This document shows, in pieces, positions 9,444 to 17,165 of a stretch of 64,000 nt of DNA. The DNA is from JACPVU01 sp964373255. GTDB taxonomy: Archaea > Aenigmatarchaeota > Aenigmatarchaeia > GW2011-AR5. The stretch's first letter is position 1. Every line of letters begins with the position of its first letter. Where the stretch lies: positions 1 through 64,000 of the forward strand of contig CAYJTG010000004.1 in NCBI GenBank assembly GCA_964373255.1, in the 5' to 3' direction. The notes beneath the pieces were generated by a model. The model worked only from the letters and a program-made list of their open reading frames with translations. It was not told the DNA's origin and searched no databases. The translations under genes and the position numbers were made by a program.

Positions 9444-9724
9444 CCGCCCTCACCGAATATATTGTCAAGGCTCGTCACGACGCTGTCCAGAGAACGAGCG
9501 GCATCGCCCGTGACAAGCTGCGCGTCTTCGTCATTCGTCACGACAGGCGCCTTGAATGCCACGATTTCGATGCTTTCAGGCAGCTTTTCAAACAGGTAAG
9601 CCGTGTACAAAGCCGCGACAGTGAAAAGAACAAGAACGCCTACAACAATGGCGTATTTCTTCCTCTGTGAACCCTCGTAGTACGCTTCGCGGATCATCTT
9701 CCTTAGATCCTTTTCCGATGGCAT
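9440..9724 (-). CDS. small single-pass membrane protein with MPSE...EAYYE tag
   Basis: 94 aa. A cytosolic N-terminus MPSEKDLRKMIREAYYEGS is followed by KKY and a membrane segment at about residues 24-45, then a short outer tail. The first 24 residues closely match those of the beta-propeller protein at 2809 (MPSE, [RK]EAYYE, KKY). Its stop codon overlaps the start of the metallopeptidase gene, so it is probably a partner or anchor for that enzyme. No known family is recognised. Confidence 0.7.
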   Translation of the reverse strand: MPSEKDLRKMIREAYYEGSQRKKYAIVVGVLVLFTVAALYTAYLFEKLPESIEIVAFKAPVVTNDEDAQLVTGDAARSLDSVVTSLDNIFGEGG

Positions 9725-9827
9725 ATTATCTATAGAAGATATGTGTCAAAGCCATTATTATAGTTTTGCAGGCAATCGAAAGAGCGCCTGATGCTTCAGC
9801 GAGCGGATGAATAAATGCGGCTGTTAT

Positions 9828-10469
9828 TCATTTCAGCACAATCCTCGCGTCAGTAACCTTACCAATCTTGCTGCTGATGATGAACGGATTGATGTCCAGC
9901 TCTTCGATGCCCTTTATCTTTTCAGGCAAGTGAGAAACAGCTATGAGCGTTTTTTTGAGTAATTTTATGTTGACGGCTTTCTTTCCCCTGACGCCGTAAA
10001 GCACTTTACCGAACTTCAGCTCGTCTATCATCGACTGCGCGTCTTTCTCCGTTATAGGACAAGCGCGGAACGAGACGTCTTTCACGAGCTCGACAAATTT
10101 TCCGCCTATTCCAAACGCAATTATGTGGCCGAATGTGCCGTCGTGCTTTATGCCGATTATTACCTCTTCACCCCGGATGAATTCCTGGACAAGTATGCTG
10201 AACGGCTTGATGCGCTTTTTCATGGCTGTTTTATAGAGGCTAACAAATTCTTTCCTCAAATCTTCAATATTGCCGACAATCCTTACGCCATTTATCTCTG
10301 TCTTGTGCAAAGCCTTCGGCGAGATGAGCTTCAGGACAAGGGGAAATTTTATCTTGTTCGAGAGCGCTATGGCGTGTATTGGGTTCTTTGCTATTTCGCT
10401 CTTAGCCACGGGCACGTATTTGGCTATCAGTGTCTCGGCTTTTTCTTCTGTAAGAATCTTTGTTGTCAT
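9828..10469 (-). CDS. acdB: ADP-forming acetyl-CoA synthetase, beta (ATP-grasp) subunit
   Basis: 213 aa, the usual size of a stand-alone beta subunit. The N-terminal half has the ATP-grasp start (FPLVLKLISPKALHKTEING) and VQEFIRGEEVIIGIK. The C-terminus has DINPFIISSKIGKVTDARIVL, the nucleotide/metal-binding end of the family. With the alpha subunit (divergent gene at 10593) it converts acyl-CoA, ADP and phosphate into acid, CoA and ATP by a phosphohistidine relay. It is the energy-conserving last step of archaeal acetate formation. Confidence 0.9.
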   Translation of the reverse strand: MTTKILTEEKAETLIAKYVPVAKSEIAKNPIHAIALSNKIKFPLVLKLISPKALHKTEINGVRIVGNIEDLRKEFVSLYKTAMKKRIKPFSILVQEFIRGEEVIIGIKHDGTFGHIIAFGIGGKFVELVKDVSFRACPITEKDAQSMIDELKFGKVLYGVRGKKAVNIKLLKKTLIAVSHLPEKIKGIEELDINPFIISSKIGKVTDARIVLK

Positions 10470-10592
10470 GTTTCTATAATTGCATAAGTTTATTTTTATA
10501 GGTTGCGGGAGTCAAAGCTGTTTTAACCTACATATGTGCGGGCAGTGTTGGAAGGCATATTATTTTAAATCGTATCAAAACAAAAATGAATT

Positions 10593-11954
10593 ATGTTGAA
10601 TCTCGACAATTTCTTTTCGGCGCCGAACATCGCTGTCATAGGCGTTTCCCGCGATACGCGCAAGGTCGGGCACGTGATTTTCAGGAACTTTATCGACGGC
10701 GAGTACAAAGGCAATGTCTATCCCGTCAACCCGAACGCCGAGATGATCCTGAACAAGAAAGCGTACAGGTCTGTTTTGTCTATTCACGAAAAAATTGATT
10801 TGGCAATCATTGCTGTTCCTGCAGGGTTCGTGCCCAAGGTCCTGGACGAGTGCGGAAAGAAAGGCGTAAAGGACATAATAATCGTTTCTTCCGGCTTCAA
10901 GGAAGTCGGAAACATGGCCCTGGACAAGAAGGTCGAGCAGATGCTAAAGAAGTACAAGATGCACATGCTTGGGCCGAACTGCTTAGGCACTTTTGACGCC
11001 TACACAAAGCTGGATTCGTTGTTTTTGCCTCGTTACAGACTTCAGCGCCCGAAGGAAGGCGGAATTTCATTCGTGTGCCAGTCAGGCGCCGTGGGATCTT
11101 CTATACTTGATCTAGCCACAAAGGACGGCTACGGATTTTCAAAGTTTGTGAGCTATGGAAACGCCATGATAATCGATGAATCGGATTTACTGGAATATCT
11201 TGGCAACGATGAAAAGACAAAGGTCATCTGCCTTTATGTTGAAGGCATTATTGACGGCAGAAAGTTTCTAGAGACGGCAAAAAAGGTTTCAAGGAAGAAG
11301 CCCATAATTGTCATAAAGGGCGGCAAGACAGAGGAGGGCAGCAAGGCAACGCTTTCTCATACAGGTGCTCTTGCAGGCTCTGCTGAGGTATATTCGGGCA
11401 TTTTCAGACAGGCCGGCGTTATAGAGGTCAATTCCTTGCAGGACATGTTTGAAACGGCAAAGATACTGGAGAAGTGCATCCAGCCAAATGGCGACAGGAT
11501 AATTGTAATAACCAATGGCGGCGGGTACGGGATATTGAGCACGGACGCTATAATCAAAAATAACCTCAGGCTTGCGCAAATATCAAAGGAAACAAAACGG
11601 GCAATGAAAAAGCTCCTGCCGCATATAACAATCCAGAACCCGATCGACCTGCTGGGAGACGCAAATACAGAAGGCTATAAGGTCGCGCTGGACTTTGCCA
11701 TGAAGGACAAAAACATGGATATTATTCTCATGATAATCCTGTATCAGACCCCGCTTGTGACAACCGATATAGTTGACATTGTTATAGAGGCGAACGACAT
11801 GAAGAAAAAACCGATAATCGTTGTCTCAGCCGGCGGCGAGTTCACTGACGTACTCAAGAGCAACCTGGAGCAGAACGGCGTACCTAACTATACATTCCCC
11901 GAAAACGCGGTGCAGGCCATAAAGAATTTAGTAAGATATAGTAAAGGATCGTGA
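10593..11954 (+). CDS. acdA: ADP-forming acetyl-CoA synthetase, alpha subunit
   Basis: 453 aa with a CoA-binding Rossmann domain (IAVIGVSRDTRKVGH near residue 14), succinyl-CoA-ligase-like middle domains (MLGPNCLGTFD, CQSGAVGSS) and the phosphorylated-histidine loop ATLSHTGALAGS, with the likely catalytic His at 256. It is divergent from acdB with about 120 bp between, holding the likely promoters of both (A/T stretch TATTTTAAAT at about 10560 before this gene). The separate alpha and beta genes match the archaeal heteromeric enzyme. Together with the PDH genes at 16-21 kb it can make acetate and ATP from pyruvate. Confidence 0.92.
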   Translation: MLNLDNFFSAPNIAVIGVSRDTRKVGHVIFRNFIDGEYKGNVYPVNPNAEMILNKKAYRSVLSIHEKIDLAIIAVPAGFVPKVLDECGKKGVKDIIIVSSGFKEVGNMALDKKVEQMLKKYKMHMLGPNCLGTFDAYTKLDSLFLPRYRLQRPKEGGISFVCQSGAVGSSILDLATKDGYGFSKFVSYGNAMIIDESDLLEYLGNDEKTKVICLYVEGIIDGRKFLETAKKVSRKKPIIVIKGGKTEEGSKATLSHTGALAGSAEVYSGIFRQAGVIEVNSLQDMFETAKILEKCIQPNGDRIIVITNGGGYGILSTDAIIKNNLRLAQISKETKRAMKKLLPHITIQNPIDLLGDANTEGYKVALDFAMKDKNMDIILMIILYQTPLVTTDIVDIVIEANDMKKKPIIVVSAGGEFTDVLKSNLEQNGVPNYTFPENAVQAIKNLVRYSKGS

Positions 11955-11973
11955 TCAATTCTTTATAGCACCG

Positions 11974-11999
11974 TATTTAAACATACAAATGTTTAAATA
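11974..11999 (+). promoter_or_regulatory. palindromic operator and promoter of vapBC-1
   Basis: A perfect inverted repeat TATTTAAACAT (11974-11984), 4-nt spacer ACAA, ATGTTTAAATA (11989-11999) lies 23 bp before the antitoxin start and coincides with the A/T promoter box. It is a natural autoregulation site for the VapB-VapC complex. Function is inferred from position and symmetry. Confidence 0.65.
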
Positions 12000-12021
12000 A
12001 CTAAACATACATAAACATAGT

Positions 12022-12270
12022 ATGGTCACGAAAACAATTACCGTAACAGAAGGCGCTTATGACGCGCTTAAGGCCCTGAAAGGGTCGAACGAAAGCTTTA
12101 GCGAAACGATTATTCGCATTGCGAAACGAAAGCCGCTTTCTTATTTCTATGGGGCACTGAGCAAAGAGGGTGGAGAACGCCTTGAAAAGACTATCAAAGA
12201 GATGCGAAAGACCCGCAACAAGGCGCACCACAGGCGTCTGAAGCAAATTGTAGAAGAGTTGAGAAAATAG
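12022..12270 (+). CDS. vapB: VapB-type antitoxin (DUF217 family)
   Basis: 82 aa. The N-terminus (TKTITVTEGAYDALKALK) is the predicted ribbon-helix-helix DNA-binding part of the archaeal DUF217/UPF0330 antitoxins, with SNESFSETIIRI following. The C-terminal half is charged and should wrap the toxin. It is immediately followed by the PIN toxin gene (stop at 12270, start at 12271). A palindrome at the promoter suggests autorepression. A second antitoxin of this family is at 24661. Confidence 0.85.
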   Translation: MVTKTITVTEGAYDALKALKGSNESFSETIIRIAKRKPLSYFYGALSKEGGERLEKTIKEMRKTRNKAHHRRLKQIVEELRK

Positions 12271-12663
12271 ATGGCGTGCCTGGAAACAACCTTCCTTGTG
12301 GATCTGCTGCAGGGAAAGAAAGACGTCAAAGAGCTAAAAGAAGAGATCGACAGAACAGAAAATGCAGTTAGTGTAGCGGCTCCGTCTGTTATGGAACTCT
12401 GGACTGGTACACTGCTGAGCAAGATCCCGGCAGGTGAAAAGGAGAAAATAAATGAGCTGCTTTTGTCCCTTACGATTCTTCCGTTGGATGAAAAGAGTGC
12501 AAAAGAATCAGGTGAAATAGAGGCAGAACTTATAAAAACCGGAATGACAATCGAAACAGAAGATATAATGATAGCCGGCATAGCCCGCGCGAACGGCGAG
12601 ACGGTAGTTACCCGCGACCCGCACTACGCAAGAATCCGAGGATTGAAGGTATTAAAGTACTGA
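12271..12663 (+). CDS. vapC: VapC-type PIN-domain toxin ribonuclease
   Basis: 130 aa. The acidic metal-binding residues of PIN nucleases are visible: D11 (TFLVDLL), E42 (MELW), D98 (ETEDIM) and D116 (TRDPHYARI). VapC toxins cleave RNA, often tRNA or rRNA, and are held inactive by the cognate VapB. It is translationally coupled to the antitoxin just upstream. All four acidic positions are intact, so it is probably active. Confidence 0.9.
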   Translation: MACLETTFLVDLLQGKKDVKELKEEIDRTENAVSVAAPSVMELWTGTLLSKIPAGEKEKINELLLSLTILPLDEKSAKESGEIEAELIKTGMTIETEDIMIAGIARANGETVVTRDPHYARIRGLKVLKY

Positions 12664-12689
12664 AATCTTGGATAATACTGGGTTGAAGT

Positions 12690-12714
12690 GAAGTATATAA
12701 AAAGTATATAAAGT
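12690..12714 (+). promoter_or_regulatory. tandem TATA boxes before the 127-aa gene
   Basis: Two copies of GTATATAAA-type sequence lie within 25 bp, 20-45 nt upstream of the ATG at 12735. They read as a strong archaeal core promoter. No other site is visible. Confidence 0.5.
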
Positions 12715-12734
12715 TTGCGTGATTTATTCTGAAC

Positions 12735-13118
12735 ATGGATTCACGAGATTTATATCAGGACATTGAACGAACATACGAATCAGCGCTTGCAGGGGAAAGA
12801 GGATTTGCGATTGGAGCAGGTTATTTTGATTTTGAAAAAAATAAAATACTACACTCAGAACAAGGTAGAAAAGTAAGTAATGAATCACTAACAATAGCCT
12901 TTGACAATCTTCTGGAAGGCTATAAGCACGCCGTCGCGCTAGAATCCATGTGTATATTATATCAGCAACATTTTTCTGGTGCAGACAAAGTAGACAAATA
13001 TTTAGCTGAGGCGAGACGCATTATTAAACTAGGAAATCATTCAATAGATTTATTTCGAGATGAACGTCGTCCTCAAAAAGGTAAAAAGTTGTGGTCAAAA
13101 ATTTTTGGTGAAATATAA
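12735..13118 (+). CDS. hypothetical protein, 127 aa
   Basis: Not recognised. The product is predicted to be helical and soluble, with a central ALESMCILYQQHFSGADKVD segment resembling TPR-like or four-helix repeats and a basic C-terminus (PQKGKKLWSKIFGEI). It has its own promoter and ends directly against the convergent aminotransferase gene (stop 13118, next gene's stop at 13119). Base composition is AT-richer than its neighbours, which may indicate recent gain. Confidence 0.6.
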   Translation: MDSRDLYQDIERTYESALAGERGFAIGAGYFDFEKNKILHSEQGRKVSNESLTIAFDNLLEGYKHAVALESMCILYQQHFSGADKVDKYLAEARRIIKLGNHSIDLFRDERRPQKGKKLWSKIFGEI

Positions 13119-14270
13119 CTAGTATTTCTTCAAAAACTTCTCTATCCGACCCATGGCTTTTTCTATGAGCTCATATTTCGTTGCGTAAGAGCAGCGGATA
13201 AAGCCTTCGCCGTAGTTTCCAAACTCGATGCCAGGCACGACGGCGACTTTGCCTTTCTTCAGCAGGTCCTGCGCGAACTTCCTGCTGCTGTTTGAGAAGT
13301 TCTGAATATTTGAGAATGTGTAAAAAGCGCCCTGCGGCGTGTGTGTCACAAATCCCAGTTCATTGAGTCGTTTTACAATTAGATTTCGACGGCGCTTGTA
13401 TTCTTTCACCATATCTTGCGTGTACTTCTTTGACACGCTCAGCGCTTTTGTTGCGAGCATTTGCGAGATCGTCGGCGTGCTCAGTGTCGTGTAGGTGTGC
13501 GCGTGCTCGATTGCCTTTATCAGCTCCGGCGGGCCGGTTGCGTAGCCGACACGGAAGCCGCACATGGCATAGCTCTTTGAGAATGAGAACAGGCTTAGCA
13601 CGTAGTCGCGCATTCCATTCAGGCTGCCTATCGAAACGTGCTTCGCCTTGTCATAAATGATGTGCTCATAAGCCTCGTCGCTGAATATGTAAATGTCGTG
13701 CTCCACGGCGAGATCGGCAATTTCCTCAAGCGTTGACTTCCTTATCACGTTGCCCGTGGGATTTGCAGGCGTGTTTATAAGCAGCGCGACCGTCTTGCTG
13801 TTTATCAGCTTTTCAATATCATCAGGGATCGGTTCGAATTTATTCTCTTCCAGCAGTTGCAATGGCATAGGAACAGCATCAACCAGCTCTGCGCAGGGCA
13901 CGTAACCCATGTAGCCGGGGTTCGGTATGATTATCTGCTCCGTGGCGTCCATGGCGCACATCATCGAAAGCAGCAGCCCTTCCATGGCGCCCGTTGTAAC
14001 GGCAACACTATCAATGCCAGCTTTGATTCGGTTTTCTTTCTTCAGCTTTTTTATTATCGCTTCCTTCAGCTCGTGCCTCCCGCCTGTCGGCGAATAGTGA
14101 TTGACAAGATGGGCAATCCTTTTCACCTCTTTAACAAGCGGCTTCGGAAGCGGGAAGTCAGGCTCGCCCGGACCAAGAGAAATAACATCCTTGTGCTCGA
14201 CAGCTATCTCGATCAGCTTGTCTATGATGCCGTATGGAAGCTCTTCCTCACGCTCGGATATCTGTCGCAT
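13119..14270 (-). CDS. class I/II PLP aminotransferase (AspC-like)
   Basis: 383 aa with the fold-type I pattern: SLGPGEPDFPLP near the N-terminus, NHYSPTGGRHELKEAI, the NTPANPTGNVI substrate/PLP segment, SDEAYEHIIYD, and the PLP-lysine motif FSFSKSYAMCGFRVGY. The C-terminus has the FIRCSYA arginine motif that binds substrate carboxylate. It is likely an aspartate or aromatic aminotransferase using 2-oxoglutarate. Exact specificity cannot be read. The start codon is divergent from the small gene at 14324. Confidence 0.9.
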   Translation of the reverse strand: MRQISEREEELPYGIIDKLIEIAVEHKDVISLGPGEPDFPLPKPLVKEVKRIAHLVNHYSPTGGRHELKEAIIKKLKKENRIKAGIDSVAVTTGAMEGLLLSMMCAMDATEQIIIPNPGYMGYVPCAELVDAVPMPLQLLEENKFEPIPDDIEKLINSKTVALLINTPANPTGNVIRKSTLEEIADLAVEHDIYIFSDEAYEHIIYDKAKHVSIGSLNGMRDYVLSLFSFSKSYAMCGFRVGYATGPPELIKAIEHAHTYTTLSTPTISQMLATKALSVSKKYTQDMVKEYKRRRNLIVKRLNELGFVTHTPQGAFYTFSNIQNFSNSSRKFAQDLLKKGKVAVVPGIEFGNYGEGFIRCSYATKYELIEKAMGRIEKFLKKY

Positions 14271-14297
14271 AAATAAATTATCTTCAGGCGTGATATT

Positions 14298-14314
14298 TAT
14301 AGTTAAACAACAAA
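14298..14314 (+). promoter_or_regulatory. recurrent leader motif TATAGTTAAACAACAAA
   Basis: This 17-mer lies directly before the ATG at 14324. The same sequence occurs at 42969-42985, inverted at 43002-43018, and with one change at 35708-35724 (inverted), each next to a start codon. It may be a shared promoter (TATA plus initiator) or an operator. Confidence 0.5.
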
Positions 14315-14323
14315 AGAGAAAGT

Positions 14324-14584
14324 ATGCACGGAATTCAATTACCCGCTGGTAAAGGTCTTGTGACAGGTGTGCTCAATCAGACAGCAACAAAAAGAGAGAA
14401 TTTGATAGCAAAGGTAAAGGTTACCCTTGCATATGCAGTAGCTTCTCCGGAAGAGGGACGTAACAGGCTGGAGGCGTACAAATGCTTTATCGGCAGATTT
14501 ACTTCTCAATATGGACCAGACAAAGAGCTCGAAGATTACAAAAGATCAATAGATTTCATTCTTGACGCAATCTCAACCAGATGA
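14324..14584 (+). CDS. hypothetical protein, 86 aa
   Basis: Not recognised. Small soluble protein with the start MHGIQLPAGKGLVTGVLNQT and a helical C-terminal half rich in Tyr, Asp and Lys. It is preceded by the TATAGTTAAACAACAAA motif. It ends 4 bp before a 40-aa zinc-ribbon gene, so the two may be co-transcribed. Confidence 0.55.
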   Translation: MHGIQLPAGKGLVTGVLNQTATKRENLIAKVKVTLAYAVASPEEGRNRLEAYKCFIGRFTSQYGPDKELEDYKRSIDFILDAISTR

Positions 14585-14588
14585 TTTC

Positions 14589-14711
14589 ATGGAACTGATC
14601 TGCCCGTTCTGCAAGAAGAAAGTAAATAGTGAGCACGAGGCAGTCATGGGTTGTGATTCCTGCGCGAAGGACTGGGCGGTAAACGAAGAAGTGGATCATC
14701 CTGTCGGATAA
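14589..14711 (+). CDS. 40-aa zinc-ribbon microprotein
   Basis: A very short gene encodes MELICPFCKKKV, then GCDSCAKDWAV and a short acidic tail. Two CxxC knuckles (CPFC and CDSC) separated by 14 residues form a classic rubredoxin-like zinc ribbon. It starts 4 bp after the preceding stop and sits just before a thioredoxin-fold gene. Such small archaeal zinc ribbons are often nucleic-acid or protein adaptors; no function is assigned. Confidence 0.65.
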   Translation: MELICPFCKKKVNSEHEAVMGCDSCAKDWAVNEEVDHPVG

Positions 14712-14753
14712 AGCCCGAAGATATTTATATCGGTTCAGTACAATATTCTTTTG

Positions 14754-15023
14754 ATGCTTATGTCCGACCTCATCGAGTTCTACGGCACCGAGTGCGTGCA
14801 CTGCCATGAAATGGATCCGCTTATTGAGAAGCTGGAGAAAGAGACCGACCTGAAGATAGAGCGCCTCGAGGTGTGGCACAACGCGAAGAATGCCGAGCTC
14901 ATGCAGAAATTCGACAAGGGCTTCTGCGGCGGCGTGCCTTTTTTCTACAACAAGAAGACAGGAAAGTGGATATGCGGCTCTACTGATTATGATTCTTTCA
15001 AGAAATGGGCAACGGGAAAATAA
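14754..15023 (+). CDS. small thioredoxin/glutaredoxin-fold protein
   Basis: 89 aa. The thioredoxin-fold start (LIEFYGTECVHCHEMDP) carries a CxxC redox pair CVHC, and the cis-proline segment GVPFFYNKKTGKWICG follows. Its size and motif suggest a glutaredoxin-like disulfide reductant or a thiol chaperone. The ATG at 14754 is preferred to the TTG before it; a TATA-like ATATTTATAT lies about 25 nt upstream. The extra Cys in FCGG and WICG could form a second disulfide. Confidence 0.8.
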   Translation: MLMSDLIEFYGTECVHCHEMDPLIEKLEKETDLKIERLEVWHNAKNAELMQKFDKGFCGGVPFFYNKKTGKWICGSTDYDSFKKWATGK

Positions 15024-15053
15024 GCTTTTATTGTTTGTTTTTATTCTAACTGT

Positions 15054-15341
15054 ATGCGGTTCTCTCAATTGACGATGGAATTTGATATTGTTTATCAGAT
15101 AGAAGAAAAGTATGGTGATACGCAAGCAGCAAAACATCTTCTTGCCTTTGGAGAGTCCTGGGTTATCAGCGATCTGAAGGGTTTCAATTGTATTGAGGAA
15201 AAAAATGGGCAGTTTCGCTTTGTTGTCGGAGTAGAACCTTATAGCCATGACCTTATTCGAAATGAAGTTGCAAGAACTTATATGACTATAATTAGCACAC
15301 AAACAAAAGAAAGGCTAAAAAAGAAGTTGGATGGTGACTAA
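15054..15341 (+). CDS. hypothetical protein, 95 aa
   Basis: Not recognised. Soluble, mixed alpha/beta, no signal or Cys motif beyond one Cys. The first ATG gives MRFSQLTMEFDIVYQIEEKYG; a later ATG (MEFDIV) is possible. It ends 2 bp before the start of the DUF998 membrane protein, suggesting co-transcription. Confidence 0.5.
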   Translation: MRFSQLTMEFDIVYQIEEKYGDTQAAKHLLAFGESWVISDLKGFNCIEEKNGQFRFVVGVEPYSHDLIRNEVARTYMTIISTQTKERLKKKLDGD

Positions 15342-15343
15342 TT

Positions 15344-15991
15344 ATGAGCATCAAAAATTATAGGGTTTTGCTATTGGCAGGATTTTTTGGGCCGATTGTA
15401 TTCGCGTTAGTGATATTTCTTTCCGGGCTTATGTACCCGGGATACGATCACGTAAATCAGGTTATCAGCGACCTTGGCGCCGTCGGCAGCCCTGTTAAGG
15501 ATTTCATGAACCTTTCCGGATTTATGTTATTCGGAATTTTTATTTTGGCATTCTCTATCGGCGTTTATGGAACAAGAGATAGTCGCGTGGGAAAAATCAT
15601 ATCGGCATTGTTTGCCGTCGCAGGCATCGGGATATTTCTGATCGGAATATTTCCCAGCGACCCGCCCTGTATGCAAGGCCCAAGATTCTGCCCGCCCCCA
15701 ACTTTCATAGGGGAGATCCACAGCGTTGCCAGCTTTGCTCCGTACTTCTTTTTCTTTCCGGCATTTATTTTGCTCATTATTGATGTAAACTTACTCAGAA
15801 GAGAAGAGTCCATGAAATATTACTTTATACCAGCGGCTATGCTGGGATTGATAACTGCGTATTTCGCATTCAGCTGGGCTAATTATCAGAGCCCTGTTCT
15901 AGCGGGACTGACTCAAAGAATTGCCATCGGAACTCCATTCCTGCTGCTGATGTACACGTCAATGAAGCTCTATAGAATCAAGCCAAAATAA
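15344..15991 (+). CDS. DUF998-family polytopic membrane protein
   Basis: 215 aa with about six hydrophobic segments (for example residues 8-30, 55-75, 82-103, 125-147, 155-172 and 185-205). The loop motifs YPGYDHVNQVISDLGAVGSP and GIFPSDPP are typical of the DUF998 family, whose role is unknown. It has the usual family length. Nothing in the sequence indicates a substrate. Confidence 0.75.
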   Translation: MSIKNYRVLLLAGFFGPIVFALVIFLSGLMYPGYDHVNQVISDLGAVGSPVKDFMNLSGFMLFGIFILAFSIGVYGTRDSRVGKIISALFAVAGIGIFLIGIFPSDPPCMQGPRFCPPPTFIGEIHSVASFAPYFFFFPAFILLIIDVNLLRREESMKYYFIPAAMLGLITAYFAFSWANYQSPVLAGLTQRIAIGTPFLLLMYTSMKLYRIKPK

Positions 15992-16038
15992 ACCACTGAT
16001 TTAAAACCTTTATTTATCGATCCTTCTAATTAGTAAGT

Positions 16039-17151
16039 ATGCCGAAAAAAGTTCTTGAGAAATTTTCAGTCGAATGGCTACAGGTTCTTGACGAAAGAGG
16101 CAAAGCAGACAGAAAATTGATGCCAAAACTGAAGAAGCAGGACATCGTGAAGATGTACAAACTGATGGTTCTTACGCGTGTGTTTGACGACAAGGCATTC
16201 AAGCTCCAGAGGCAGGGAAGATTAGGGACATACGGCCAGTCTGTCGGTCAGGAAGCTTCAGCTGTTGGCAGTGCCTATGCGCTTTCGCCAAGGGACTGGG
16301 TATTTCCTTCTTTTCGCGAGCACGGTGTTTTTATAACAAGAGATATGCCGCTTCACCAGTATCTCCAGTTCTGGGGCGGTGACGAACAAGGCGGCCATAT
16401 GCCCACTAATATTAATATCATGAACGTAACCGTGCCCGTCGCAACGCAGATACCTCACGCCGTCGGCAGGGCGTGGGCAATGAAGATGAAGAAAGAGAAA
16501 ACGGTTTCTGCTGCATTTTTCGGCGACGGTGCCACATCACGGGGGGACTTTCATGAGGCTATGAATTTCGCAGGCGTTTTTCATGTTCCGTGCGTTTTCA
16601 TCTGTCAGAACAACCAATGGGCTATCTCTGTGCCTTTCAGAAAGCAGACAGCTGCTAAAACAGTTGCGCAAAAGGCCATTGCCTACGGCTTCTCAGGCAT
16701 ACGTGTCGATGGCAATGATATCTTCGCCGTCTACCGTGCTGTCAAAGAGGCAGTTGAAAAAGCGAGAAAAGGCGGCGGGCCTTCGCTTGTCGAATGCTTA
16801 ACATACCGAATGGGCGATCATACGACATCTGACGACGCAAAGCGATACCGAACGATGCAGGACGTCGATGTCTGGAGAAAGAAAGACCCTATCGTGCGCC
16901 TGGAGAAATATATGATGAAAAAGAAAATTTTGACAAAAGCGAGCAAGCTTAGGGTATGGGAAGAAGCGAATGCGAAAGTCGATAAAGCAGTTAAAGACTA
17001 CGAAGCGCTCCCAAAACCAGACCCGCGCGACATGTTCAAGTACGTCTACAAGGAGATGCCGCAAGAGCTGCAGGAAGAACTGAAGGAATTTGAGGAGATC
17101 GAGAAGGAAAAATCAGAAAGCAAGCAAGAAGGCGAAAAAGAAAATAAATAA
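16039..17151 (+). CDS. pdhA: pyruvate dehydrogenase E1 component, alpha subunit
   Basis: 370 aa. Catalyses, with E1 beta, the thiamine-diphosphate-dependent decarboxylation of a 2-oxoacid and transfer of the acyl group to lipoyl-E2. The ThDP motif GDGATSRGDFHEAMNFAG starts at residue 162 and ends near ICQNNQWAISVP. The segment MGDHTTSDD is also typical. The C-terminus is a charged tail. It is followed by pdhB after 14 bp. The substrate could be pyruvate or a branched-chain 2-oxoacid; sequence alone does not separate these. Confidence 0.9.
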   Translation: MPKKVLEKFSVEWLQVLDERGKADRKLMPKLKKQDIVKMYKLMVLTRVFDDKAFKLQRQGRLGTYGQSVGQEASAVGSAYALSPRDWVFPSFREHGVFITRDMPLHQYLQFWGGDEQGGHMPTNINIMNVTVPVATQIPHAVGRAWAMKMKKEKTVSAAFFGDGATSRGDFHEAMNFAGVFHVPCVFICQNNQWAISVPFRKQTAAKTVAQKAIAYGFSGIRVDGNDIFAVYRAVKEAVEKARKGGGPSLVECLTYRMGDHTTSDDAKRYRTMQDVDVWRKKDPIVRLEKYMMKKKILTKASKLRVWEEANAKVDKAVKDYEALPKPDPRDMFKYVYKEMPQELQEELKEFEEIEKEKSESKQEGEKENK

Positions 17152-17165
17152 AGGGGATTTCATTT

